A stretch of 33,579 bases of DNA from Nocardia altamirensis NBRC 108246 (GTDB taxonomy: Bacteria; Actinomycetota; Actinomycetes; Mycobacteriales; Mycobacteriaceae): assembly GCF_001612685.1 (NCBI RefSeq), contig NZ_BDAY01000110.1:1-33579 (forward strand). Reading direction: 5' to 3'. The notes below the pieces were generated by a model. That model was not told where the DNA came from. It ran no database searches and worked only from the letters and a program-made list of their open reading frames with translations. Below, one piece after another: positions 8,550 to 16,161 of the stretch (its first letter is position 1; each line of letters starts with the position of its first letter). The translations under genes were made by a program, and so were the position numbers.

Positions 8550-9238
8550 CCGACGTAAGTCCGGTGCGCGCAGTCGTTTTCGACATGGACGGGCTGCTGA
8601 TCGACTCGGAGAGCCTGGCGATGGAATCGCTGGTGAGCGCGGGCGCCGAGCTCGGCTACGAGATGCCGCTCGAGTTCTGCCGCACCATGATCGGCGTGCC
8701 TGCCGACCGGTGTCGCACCCTCGCTGCGGCGGCCTATGGCCGTGGTTTCCCGCTGGAGGAGTACTTCGACCTGCACGAGGTGCACCTGCGTCAGCTGGTC
8801 GACGGCGGCAGGCTGACCACCAAGCCCGGTGCGGTCGAGTTGCTCGACGCGCTGGAAGCCAACAATGTGCCGAAGGCGATCGCGACCTCGTCCTCGCGCG
8901 ACCGCGCTGACCACCACCTGCAGCTGGCAGGCATCGCGGATCGGTTCGACGTGGTGGTGACCAGGCAGGACGTGTCCAAGGGCAAGCCGAACCCCGAGCC
9001 GTACTTGAAGGCCATGGGTGCGCTCGGCGGCGACGTGGAAACGACACTCGCGCTGGAGGATTCGACGAACGGCCTGCGCGCGGCGGTTGCCGCCGGCCTG
9101 CGCTGCATCCTGATTCCCGACCTCGTGCAGCCGACGGAGGAGTCGCGGCGGCTCGCGCACCGGTTGTATCCGGACCTGCATCAGGTCATCGAGTACATCG
9201 ACACGGCGAACGCCAAGTCGACAGCGGCATCCGCCTAG
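8546..9238 (+). CDS. HAD-superfamily phosphatase or beta-phosphoglucomutase-like enzyme
   Basis: A 230-residue HAD hydrolase. Motif I is FDMDG (12-16) with nucleophile D13 and acid/base D15. Motif II is the TSSS segment, motif III the lysine in SKGKPNP, and motif IV is LEDSTNG. The small helical cap after motif I matches the beta-phosphoglucomutase and sugar-phosphate phosphatase subgroup. ATG at 8546 overlaps the dehydrogenase stop codon (ATGA). Coupling with a polyol dehydrogenase suggests it acts on a sugar or polyol phosphate such as mannitol-1-phosphate; that is inference. The length is typical and no catalytic residue is missing. Confidence 0.9.
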   Translation: MTDVSPVRAVVFDMDGLLIDSESLAMESLVSAGAELGYEMPLEFCRTMIGVPADRCRTLAAAAYGRGFPLEEYFDLHEVHLRQLVDGGRLTTKPGAVELLDALEANNVPKAIATSSSRDRADHHLQLAGIADRFDVVVTRQDVSKGKPNPEPYLKAMGALGGDVETTLALEDSTNGLRAAVAAGLRCILIPDLVQPTEESRRLAHRLYPDLHQVIEYIDTANAKSTAASA

Positions 9239-9294
9239 GTGGCAGACTGACGGGGTTCGATCTCATCTGTCGGCAGACCCGAAGAGGATGTCCC

Positions 9295-9831
9295 GTGGTG
9301 CGATTGGCTCGACCCGTGTTCGTTGTGCTCGCCGGAGTTGTCGTCGGTACCGCCGGGTGTGGATCCGGCGGTGACGACAGCGCGCACCATGTCCATGCCG
9401 GGGCGTCGACGACGTCGGCCGTGCCCGTGTCGTGCGGTATCGACCTGACGGCGCCGGTGATCCAGTCCGCCGTCAAGGCGCTGCCCACCGAGCCGGCGAC
9501 GCACGTGCCGTGGTCGACGGATTCGCGCGGCTTCGAAGGCAACTTCGACCCGTGTGCCACGCTGTCGACGGTCATCGTGACCGTCGAGGGCGCGACCGGC
9601 AGCTCGCCGAACCAAGCGCTGCTGTTCCACAAGGGTGCGTACCTGGGGACCGCGACGCCGGAAGCACACGGGTTCACCTCGTTGGATGTCGATCGCACCA
9701 CCGACGACACGGTCGGCTTGACCTACCGGACGCCGGGCAGCTGCAACGCGTGTCCGGACGGCACCCAGACGCAGGTCCAATTCCATTGGAATGGCAGCAA
9801 AGTCGAGATGGTGGGGACTCCGCCGAAGTAG
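9295..9831 (+). CDS. LppP/LprE-family lipoprotein
   Basis: A 178-residue predicted lipoprotein. A short basic start and a hydrophobic helix end in the lipobox GTAGC with lipidated C22, then a flexible Gly/Ser/Asp linker. The remaining domain (about 47-175) fits the mycobacterial LppP/LprE family: CGIDLTAPVIQSAV, HVPW, GNFDPCATLSTV, then the ending QVQFHW. Four cysteines (C47, C87 and the closely spaced pair at about 150-153) could form disulfides on the outer side of the membrane. The start is GTG 9295 with gaagagga upstream. The family's function is poorly defined; it is associated with the cell envelope. The gene is convergent with the LLM oxidoreductase gene and probably monocistronic. Confidence 0.85.
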   Translation: MVRLARPVFVVLAGVVVGTAGCGSGGDDSAHHVHAGASTTSAVPVSCGIDLTAPVIQSAVKALPTEPATHVPWSTDSRGFEGNFDPCATLSTVIVTVEGATGSSPNQALLFHKGAYLGTATPEAHGFTSLDVDRTTDDTVGLTYRTPGSCNACPDGTQTQVQFHWNGSKVEMVGTPPK

Positions 9832-9854
9832 CGGAAAGCGGCGCACCGCTTCCG
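9832..9854. terminator. Possible convergent terminator hairpin
   Basis: cggaaagcgg and ccgcttccg form a stem of 9 pairs with one bulged A around a cgca loop, directly after the lipoprotein stop and 37 bp before the stop of the convergent LLM gene. There is no T-tract on either strand, so it is only a weak candidate for bidirectional termination. Confidence 0.35.
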
Positions 9855-9890
9855 ACGTGCCTCGCTCGGCGGACTCGGTCCCGGCGCCGG

Positions 9891-10745
9891 TCAGATCAGC
9901 GGTTGCACCTTGTCGACAGTGAAGCGGAGGAAGCCCTCCGGGTCCGGCTCGTCGGCGGTGGGCACGAGGATGACGGTGTCGGCTCCTGCCTCGCCGAACC
10001 GGGCGACCGCGTCGGCGATCGCCTGCGCGTCACCGGCGACCTCGGCCATCGTGCCGAAGCCGGACTCCGCGGCCAGGCGCGCCTCGGCGTCGGGTCCGGT
10101 GGCGGCCCGGAGGCTCACCACCACCCGATGCGGCTCCGTACGGTTGCCCGCTTGCCGTCCCTTATCGATCATCGCGCGGGCTTCGCGCAGCGCGTCGGGC
10201 GATTCGACGGCGTCGAGCAGCGTGCCGTCGCCGTGCTGCCCGGCCAGCCGCAACGAACGCGGGCGCCGCGCACCGACATACACCGATTGCGGTGCGAGCG
10301 GCGGCCAGCTGAGTGCCACGTCGTCGAGGTGGACGTAGCGCCCGGAACTCGTGACGCGTTGTCCCGCAAGCAGTGCCCGCAGCGCGATCACGTATTCCTC
10401 GAGCAACGTCATCGGCGACTCGGCCCGCGCCCCGACCTGCCCCATCCACGATTGCGCGCCGTGCCCGACGCCGAGTACAAGCCGCTCGGGGAAGAGCCTG
10501 GCCAGCGTCGCGGCCTCCATCGCCGTGACCGCCACGTTGCGCAGCGGCACCGGAAGCAGTCCGATCCCGACGCGGACCCGCTCGGTCCATGCCAACGCCG
10601 CAGCGGCACTGGCGATCCCGCTCGCGTCGAAACAGTCCTCCCACAGCCACAACTCGGCGAGCCCCGCCTCGTCGGCGATCCGCGCCATGGCGCGCAACCG
10701 CTCCGGTGGGAACTGCGGACGGAATACGGCACCCAGCGTAGTCAT
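9891..10745 (-). CDS. LLM-class (luciferase-like) F420/flavin-dependent oxidoreductase
   Basis: A 284-residue TIM-barrel protein of the bacterial luciferase-like family. Characteristic segments are ELWLWEDCFDASG, the strand TERVRVGIGLLPVPLRN, RLVLGVGHG, and PQSVYVGARRPRSLRLAGQHGDGTLL. In actinobacteria most such proteins use coenzyme F420 rather than FMN; the cofactor is not proven by this sequence. The start is ATG 10745 (MTTLGAVF). The frame is open to a TTG at 10781, but the ATG has aggaatggtggg just upstream. The substrate is unknown. The gene lies between the lipoprotein (convergent) and the response regulator gene (same strand, 52-bp gap). Confidence 0.9.
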   Translation of the reverse strand: MTTLGAVFRPQFPPERLRAMARIADEAGLAELWLWEDCFDASGIASAAAALAWTERVRVGIGLLPVPLRNVAVTAMEAATLARLFPERLVLGVGHGAQSWMGQVGARAESPMTLLEEYVIALRALLAGQRVTSSGRYVHLDDVALSWPPLAPQSVYVGARRPRSLRLAGQHGDGTLLDAVESPDALREARAMIDKGRQAGNRTEPHRVVVSLRAATGPDAEARLAAESGFGTMAEVAGDAQAIADAVARFGEAGADTVILVPTADEPDPEGFLRFTVDKVQPLI

Positions 10746-10797
10746 CCCACCATTCCTACCGGTGGAAGCCGCTGCGCGCAAAGGAATTCGGACCCGG

Positions 10798-11484
10798 TCA
10801 ACGGGTGTGGTCGGAAGTGCTGGTCGCGGTCGAATACTCCTGCTCGGGACGTCCGGTGCTGCCGTAGCGCAGCCGCATGCGCAAGGTGCCGGTCGCGACG
10901 AGGGTGGCCAGATAGCGCTGGGCGGTGGCGCGCGAAATGCCGATGGCGGTCGCCACCTCGCCCGCGGACAGTGGTGTCCCTGCCTCGGCGATCGATTGCA
11001 GGACCAGATCTTTGGTCGGCGAAGCGACCGCCGTAGGCGCGGCCGAGGTGGCGCCGGGACGCAGCGCGTGCAGCGCCGCGTCGACGCGGGCGTTGTCGAC
11101 CTGGGGCGCCTCCAGAATGCGACGGAAGCGCGCGTACGCCGCGAGGCGGGCGGCGAGCTCGGTGTGCGGGAAGGGCTTGACGAGGAAGCTCAACGCGCCT
11201 GCGGACAGTGCGGCGCGCACCGCGGTGCTGTCCGTGGATGCGGTCAGAACCATGGCGTCGCAGCGCAATTCGCGGACGAAGTCGATACCCGAACCGTCGG
11301 GCAGGTAGACGTCGACGAGGGCGAGGTCGACCGCCGACTCGGCAAGCACGGCTCGGGCCGCCGCCAGTGTGTTGGCGGTGCCTGCGACGGTGAAACCCGC
11401 GATCGAGTCGACGATGCCTGCATGAAGATTGGCGACGCGAAAATCATCATCGACGACGAGAACGGTCAAATCTGTGGCGACCAT
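10798..11484 (-). CDS. CitB/DcuR-type response regulator
   Basis: A 228-residue two-component regulator. The receiver domain spans residues 5-120 with acidic pocket D12-D14, phospho-acceptor D58 (LVDVYLPDGSG), T81 and K103. The C-terminal part (about 155-215) has a helix-turn-helix with PLSAGEVATAIGISRATAQRY followed by a wing-like GSTGRPEQEY, typical of the CitB/DcuR/DctR group. Its start codon (11484) lies within the 3' end of the sensor kinase gene (19-bp overlap), so the pair is translationally coupled. The adjacent divergent ABC operon is the most likely target; a perfect palindrome at 13227-13240 is a candidate site. Confidence 0.92.
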   Translation of the reverse strand: MVATDLTVLVVDDDFRVANLHAGIVDSIAGFTVAGTANTLAAARAVLAESAVDLALVDVYLPDGSGIDFVRELRCDAMVLTASTDSTAVRAALSAGALSFLVKPFPHTELAARLAAYARFRRILEAPQVDNARVDAALHALRPGATSAAPTAVASPTKDLVLQSIAEAGTPLSAGEVATAIGISRATAQRYLATLVATGTLRMRLRYGSTGRPEQEYSTATSTSDHTR

Positions 11485-13154
11485 GAAACCTTACTGTCTA
11501 CGAGCACTCCGGGCATACGGGCAATGAATTCGGCACCGGTCAGCGGCGGTGTGTCGCCGCGCGGGCTGGCGAGTTTGACCTCGCCGCCTCGGCTGCGGGC
11601 GATCTGTCGGATCAACGCGAGGCCGACGCCGCGGCCGCCCGGCACCGCACGGCCGTCGCGGGTCGAGGTGCCCTCGGTGAAGAGCACGTCGATCAGTTCG
11701 GGCGCGACACCGTCGCCGCTGTCCGCGACGACGATGTGCAGCGTCGAATCCTCTTGCACGAGTTCTACTTCTACCTGCTTGATCGGATTGCTCGACACCA
11801 GGACGGCTTCGATCGCGTTGTCGAGCAGGTTGCCGAGCACGGTGGTGACGTCGACGGGATCGGTGAGACTGCCCTCGACCCAGGTGTTCGGGCCGAGTAC
11901 CAGCTCGACACCGCCCTCGCGCCCATGCGCCGCCTTCGCGGCGAGGAACGCCTGCAGATAAGCGTCGTGGATGGCGTCGATGCCTGGCGCGGCGGGACCG
12001 AGCGGGCCTGCGCCGATCATCTCGTCGATCGAGCGCGACGCCTCCTCGGTGCGCCCACCGTGCAGCAGGCCGCTGATCAGGTGCATCTTGTTGGAGAATT
12101 CGTGGCGCTGCGCGCGCAGCACGGTGCTCATGGATTGCACGGCGTCGAGCTGACGGGTCAGCGCCTCCACGTCGGTCCGGTCGCGCACGGTGAGCACCGC
12201 GCCGAGGTTGCGACCGTCGCGCTGCACCGGCCGCGCCGCGACGACGACGATGTGCGAACCGACTGTCGCGGAGGCGGGTTGCTCGTCGAGCCCGCGGAAT
12301 ACCTCCAGTACCCGTGGGGTCAGGCCGATCTCGTCGACCGGTGTGCCGATGTCCGCGCCGATCCCGAGTAGTCGGCGCGCTTCGTCGTTGACAAACGTGG
12401 TGCGCCAAGCGGAGTCGACGGCGAGCACGCCACGGCCGATGCCGTGCAACACCGCGGCCTGCCCGCGCACGAGCTCGGCGAGTTCGGCGGGTTCCAAACC
12501 GAGGGTGAGGCCGCGCCACCGGCGGGCGAGCAGCATGGATCCGGCGATTCCGACGAGCAGTGCGGCGCCGACGAGTAGACCTGCGGTGCGCAGGTCGTCG
12601 AGCAGCTGATCGCGCACCGCGTCGGTCGCGATGCCGACGCTGACCGCGCCGACGACCCGGTCCGAATCCGGCTCGAGCACTGGCACTTTCGCGCGCACCG
12701 AGTCGCCGAGCGTGCCGTGTTCCTCGGCGATCACCTCGCGCCCGGCCAGCGCGCCGGAGGGATCGGTGCTCACGTGCTCGGTGAGTCGCTCGGCGTCCGG
12801 ATGCGCCAGCCGGATGCCTGCGTCGTCGGTGATCACCACGAACAGGGCGTCGGTGCGCCGGGTGGTGTCGACCGCGATCTTCTCCAGCGGGCCCGCGGCG
12901 AGCTGCCTGCGCAGCTGCGGGTCGGCACTGATCGCGCCAGGCGCATACCGGGTCACTTCGCTGCGCACCACGGGGTCGGCCGCGACCGTGCGGGCGATCG
13001 CGAGGGCCCGCTGGCCGTAGCCGTCGCGCAACCGCTGATCGCTCAGATAGCCGAAAACCGCGAAGGCGACGCCGAGGGTGAGGGTGACGACCACGATCTG
13101 CAGCAGCAGAACTTGAGTCCTCAATCGCACGGCCCGCGCGCCCTCAGTGGCCAT
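11466..13154 (-). CDS. CitA/DcuS-type sensor histidine kinase
   Basis: A 562-residue membrane sensor. The order is transmembrane helix (about 14-36), periplasmic PAS/Cache sensor domain (about 37-190, containing ITDDAGIRLAHPD, a CitA/DcuS hallmark), second helix (about 191-210), cytoplasmic PAS (about 233-330), H-box QRHEFSNKMH with H351, N-box LGNLLDNAIEA, then DSGDGV and GGRGVGLAL of the ATPase domain. Family members sense extracellular carboxylates such as citrate or C4-dicarboxylates. I chose ATG 13154 (MATEGARA), which has gaggtgg upstream; the frame continues to 13190 without a ribosome site. Position and orientation suggest it controls the divergent importer at 13302. Confidence 0.9.
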   Translation of the reverse strand: MATEGARAVRLRTQVLLLQIVVVTLTLGVAFAVFGYLSDQRLRDGYGQRALAIARTVAADPVVRSEVTRYAPGAISADPQLRRQLAAGPLEKIAVDTTRRTDALFVVITDDAGIRLAHPDAERLTEHVSTDPSGALAGREVIAEEHGTLGDSVRAKVPVLEPDSDRVVGAVSVGIATDAVRDQLLDDLRTAGLLVGAALLVGIAGSMLLARRWRGLTLGLEPAELAELVRGQAAVLHGIGRGVLAVDSAWRTTFVNDEARRLLGIGADIGTPVDEIGLTPRVLEVFRGLDEQPASATVGSHIVVVAARPVQRDGRNLGAVLTVRDRTDVEALTRQLDAVQSMSTVLRAQRHEFSNKMHLISGLLHGGRTEEASRSIDEMIGAGPLGPAAPGIDAIHDAYLQAFLAAKAAHGREGGVELVLGPNTWVEGSLTDPVDVTTVLGNLLDNAIEAVLVSSNPIKQVEVELVQEDSTLHIVVADSGDGVAPELIDVLFTEGTSTRDGRAVPGGRGVGLALIRQIARSRGGEVKLASPRGDTPPLTGAEFIARMPGVLVDSKVSWSPQI

Positions 13155-13226
13155 TGCCGCAGCATAGACCACCTCACGGTGCATGAGCACAATGCGCAGA
13201 ATTTGCCGAATGTCCTTTTAGCATGC

Positions 13227-13240
13227 CTTGTGCGCACAAG
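13227..13240. promoter_or_regulatory. Perfect palindrome between divergent sensor kinase and ABC operon
   Basis: CTTGTGCGCACAAG is a perfect 14-bp inverted repeat. It lies 72 bp upstream of the sensor kinase start and 61 bp upstream of the ABC ATPase start, in a 147-bp divergent promoter region. Its position suits an operator for the adjacent CitB-type regulator or another dimeric repressor. Which protein binds is inference. Confidence 0.5.
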
Positions 13241-13301
13241 CGTCGCGCTGTGACCGGGAACACGTACTTTCGCCGTATCTCGATCTGCAGGAAGTAGAAC
13301 C

Positions 13302-14108
13302 ATGACCAACCCACTTATCGAGCTGCGGAGCGCGACCAAGCGTTTCCCCGGCACCGGGGGCGGTATCCACACCGCTGTCAAGAACCTCGACATGGAGGTT
13401 CGCCCTGGCGAATTCGTCGCCGTGGTCGGCCCGACCGGCTGCGGTAAGTCCACCACCCTGTCCCTGGTTTCCGGGCTGGAACCCGCGTCGGCCGGGCGAA
13501 CGCTGGTGCGCGGCAAGGATGTCGACGGTATTCCGGACGGCATCGGCTACATGTTCCAGCAGGACGCGGTGCTGCCGTGGAAGAGCGTGCTCGACAACGT
13601 CGCCCTCGGTCCGCGCCTGCGTGGCGCGTCGAAAGCCGAAGCGCGGGAGAAGGCTTCGGTCTGGGTGCGCAAGGTCGGGCTCGCCGGGTTCGAGGGGTAC
13701 TACACCCACCAGCTCTCCGGCGGCATGCGCAAGCGCGTCGCGTTGGCGCAGACGCTGGTGAACGATCCGGAAATCCTGTTGATGGACGAGCCGTTCAGCG
13801 CGCTCGACGTGCAGACCCGTCAGCTCATGCAGGACGAGCTGTTGCGCGTGTGGGCAGGCACCGGCGCCGCAGTCATTTTCGTGACGCACGACCTGGAAGA
13901 GGCGATCGTGCTCGCCGACCGCGTCATCGTGATGACGGCGAGCCCGGCGACGGTGTGCGGCAACTTCACTGTCGCGCTCGACCGGCCGCGGCAGGTCGAG
14001 GAGGTGCGGCTCACCACCGAATTCCGCGACATCTACAAGGAAATCTGGGAAACGCTGCGCGATCAGGTCGAGGCCGCGCGCGCGAAGGGAGCCTCTCGTG
14101 TCGCATAA
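13302..14108 (+). CDS. ABC transporter ATPase, NitT/TauT (SsuB/TauB) type
   Basis: A 268-residue nucleotide-binding subunit. It has Walker A GPTGCGKST (about 44-52), Q-loop MFQQDAVLPW, signature LSGGMRKR, Walker B ILLMDEPFSALD and switch histidine THD. The DAVLPWKSVLDNV stretch after the Q-loop is characteristic of the nitrate/sulfonate/taurine/aliphatic-amine importer class. The start is ATG 13302 with aggaag upstream. The permease gene begins inside its last codons (11-bp overlap), so the two are tightly coupled. It should energise uptake of a small organic anion or zwitterion delivered by the lipoprotein receptor at 14988. Confidence 0.93.
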   Translation: MTNPLIELRSATKRFPGTGGGIHTAVKNLDMEVRPGEFVAVVGPTGCGKSTTLSLVSGLEPASAGRTLVRGKDVDGIPDGIGYMFQQDAVLPWKSVLDNVALGPRLRGASKAEAREKASVWVRKVGLAGFEGYYTHQLSGGMRKRVALAQTLVNDPEILLMDEPFSALDVQTRQLMQDELLRVWAGTGAAVIFVTHDLEEAIVLADRVIVMTASPATVCGNFTVALDRPRQVEEVRLTTEFRDIYKEIWETLRDQVEAARAKGASRVA

Positions 14109-14985
14109 CACGCTCGAAAAGTCTACGGCCGCAGCGCCGGTCGTCGAGAACGAGACCGAGGAGCAGATCCTCGCCAGGGTGCGCACCAACGACCGGCGCA
14201 GGCGCATCCAGACCTGGGGACTGCGCGCTGTGCTGGTGGCGCTGTGGCTCGGATCGTGGGAGCTGACCGCCACGCTGTGGATCGACCCGTTCTTCTATTC
14301 GAAGCCCTCGCTCATCTGGGATCGACTCGTCGAATGGTTCACCGACGGAACCCAGTTCGGCTCCATCTGGCTGCAGATCTTCACCACCGTCCAGGAAGCC
14401 GTGCTCGGCTTCGTGATCGGCGCCGTCGCCGGTGTCGTGCTCGGTGTGCTGCTCGGCCGTAGTCGGTACTGGGCCGATGTGTTGGCGCCGTTCATCAAGG
14501 CGCTCAACGCGGTTCCGCGTATCGTGCTCGCCGCGCTGTTCATCATCTGGTTCGGCCTCGGGCTGAGCTCGAAGGTCGCGACCGTGGTCGTGCTGGTGTT
14601 CTTCGCGGTCTTCTTCAACGCCTTCACCGGTGCCCGCGAGGTGGACGGCAACGTCATCAACAACGCCCGCATTCTCGGCGCAGGCCGTCGGCAGGTGCTC
14701 ACCGCGATCGTGCTGCCCAGCGCGACCACCTGGATCCTGTCCAGCCTGCACACCGCCTTCGGTTTCGCGCTCATCGGCGCGGTGGTCGGCGAATATGCCG
14801 GTGCCAGTAAGGGTTTGGGTCTGCTGATCAGCAACGCGCAGGGCACCTTCGATTCCGCGGGCATCTATGCGGGCATGATCATCATCACCGTGATCGCGCT
14901 CATCGCCGAGTGGGGGATCGGGCTGGCGGAGAACCGGCTGCTGAAATGGCGTCCGTCGCAGGCGACCTCGGGCCACGGGATCTGA
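14098..14985 (+). CDS. ABC transporter permease, NitT/TauT type
   Basis: A 295-residue membrane subunit with about six helices. The binding-protein-dependent permease domain runs from about residue 90 to the end. The EAA-like cytoplasmic loop (NNARILGAGRRQVLTAIVLP) couples to the ATPase, and ALNAVPRIVLAALFIIWFG and ALIGAVVGEYAGASKGLG are typical of the SsuC/TauC class. The start is GTG 14098, inside the ATPase gene, preceded by gaaggga. An unusually long charged N-terminal tail (about 40 residues) precedes the first helix. The gene ends 2 bp before the receptor gene starts, so all three import genes form one operon. Confidence 0.92.
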   Translation: MSHNTLEKSTAAAPVVENETEEQILARVRTNDRRRRIQTWGLRAVLVALWLGSWELTATLWIDPFFYSKPSLIWDRLVEWFTDGTQFGSIWLQIFTTVQEAVLGFVIGAVAGVVLGVLLGRSRYWADVLAPFIKALNAVPRIVLAALFIIWFGLGLSSKVATVVVLVFFAVFFNAFTGAREVDGNVINNARILGAGRRQVLTAIVLPSATTWILSSLHTAFGFALIGAVVGEYAGASKGLGLLISNAQGTFDSAGIYAGMIIITVIALIAEWGIGLAENRLLKWRPSQATSGHGI

Positions 14986-14987
14986 TC

Positions 14988-16040
14988 ATGACATATCGCA
15001 GGCATATGGCCGTCGTCGTGGTTGCCGTCGCGGCGTTGCTGCTGGCCACGGGATGCCGGGATTCCCGGCACATTCCGATGGCGAACGGGCGTCCGCAGAT
15101 CACCATCATGGTCGGCGGGCTGGAGAAGGTGATCTACCTGCCCGCCATGCTCACCAAGCAACTCGGCTTCTTCGAACGCAACGACATCGACGTCAAGCTG
15201 CTCGGCGAGCAGTCGGGAGCCAACGCCGAGAACGCGCTGCTCACCGGCGATGTGCAGGGTGTGGTCGGCTTCTACGATCACGCCATCGACCTACAGGCCA
15301 AGGATCAGTGCATCACCTCGGTGGTGCAGCTGGCCGACGTGCCTGGCGAAGTCGAGCTGGTGTCGAAGCAGGATGCGCCGAAGGTGCGGTCGCTGGCCGA
15401 CTTACGTGGCAAGAAGCTCGGCGTCACCTCGTTCGGCTCGTCGACCGACTTCCTCACCCAGGCGCTCACCGGCCAGGAGGGCATGACCACCGCGGACTAC
15501 ACCCGGGTGAAAGCCGGTGCGGGACAGACCTTCATCGCAGGCATGAACCACAACGGCATCGACGCGGGCATGACCACCGATCCGACCGTCGCGCAGATGC
15601 TGAACTCGGGCGAGGCCGAGATTCTTGTCGATATGCGCACCGAGGCGGGCACCCGTGCCGCGCTCGGCGGGCTGTACCCGGCGTCGTCGCTGTACATGAG
15701 CTGCGCCACTGTCGAGGCGCATCCGGAGATCGTGCGCAAGCTCGCGGCGTCGTTCGTGCAGACCTTGCAGTGGATCAAGAAACACACTCCCGAGGAGATC
15801 GCGGCGAAGATGCCGCCGCAGTATGCGAGTGCGGGCAAGGACCTGTACGTCCAGTCCATCCGCGACTCGATCGGCATGTTCAACGGTGACGGTCTGATGA
15901 AACCCGAAGGGGCACAGAATGTCCTGAAGATTCTCAGCAAGTACTCGACCAATGTGCGGCCGGTGCACGACCGCATCGATCTGTCGAAGACCTACACCAC
16001 CCGGTTCGTAGAGGAGGCTTTGCGCTCGACTCAGCAGTAG
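14988..16040 (+). CDS. ABC transporter substrate-binding lipoprotein, NMT1/SsuA-like
   Basis: A 350-residue extracellular receptor. The signal peptide ends in lipobox LATGC with C23. The mature protein is a two-lobed periplasmic-binding fold of the NMT1/SsuA class: EKVIYLPAMLTKQLGFFERNDIDV, then LLTGDVQGVVGFYDHAIDLQAK, SLADLRGKKLGVTSFGSSTDF and EAEILVDMRTEAG. Members bind nitrate, sulfonates, taurine, thiamine precursors, phthalates or amines. The start ATG 14988 lies 2 nt after the permease stop. A strong terminator follows at 16055. The ligand cannot be read, but the downstream Rieske oxygenase may act on it. Confidence 0.92.
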   Translation: MTYRRHMAVVVVAVAALLLATGCRDSRHIPMANGRPQITIMVGGLEKVIYLPAMLTKQLGFFERNDIDVKLLGEQSGANAENALLTGDVQGVVGFYDHAIDLQAKDQCITSVVQLADVPGEVELVSKQDAPKVRSLADLRGKKLGVTSFGSSTDFLTQALTGQEGMTTADYTRVKAGAGQTFIAGMNHNGIDAGMTTDPTVAQMLNSGEAEILVDMRTEAGTRAALGGLYPASSLYMSCATVEAHPEIVRKLAASFVQTLQWIKKHTPEEIAAKMPPQYASAGKDLYVQSIRDSIGMFNGDGLMKPEGAQNVLKILSKYSTNVRPVHDRIDLSKTYTTRFVEEALRSTQQ

Positions 16041-16054
16041 CGAGCGCGGCGTCG

Positions 16055-16085
16055 AACCGCCCAGGTCCGCACCTGGGCGGTTTTT
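16055..16085 (+). terminator. Intrinsic terminator of the ABC import operon
   Basis: aaccgcccaggt and acctgggcggtt form a perfect 12-bp stem around a ccgc loop, followed immediately by a T-run (16081-16085). It starts 14 nt after the receptor stop and separates the import operon from the Rieske/TetR transcription unit. Confidence 0.92.
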
Positions 16086-16090
16086 CGTGC

Positions 16091-16143
16091 TTGACGAATG
16101 GTTATCAAACGATAACCTAGTGATGGGTTATCGAGCGATAACC
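16091..16143 (+). promoter_or_regulatory. Promoter with two tandem palindromic operators
   Basis: Two nearly identical palindromes lie 26 bp apart centre to centre: GGTTATCAAACGATAACC (16100-16117) and GGTTATCGAGCGATAACC (16126-16143, arms of 8 perfect pairs). A TTGACG at 16091-16096 and a TAACCT at 16113-16118 make a plausible -35/-10 pair with a 16-bp spacer, so the first operator would cover the promoter core and the second the start of transcription. They precede the Rieske gene by 18 bp. The TetR regulator encoded just downstream is the obvious candidate binder, giving negative autoregulation; binding is inferred. Confidence 0.85.
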
Positions 16144-16161
16144 GCGATTGGGAGGTTCATT

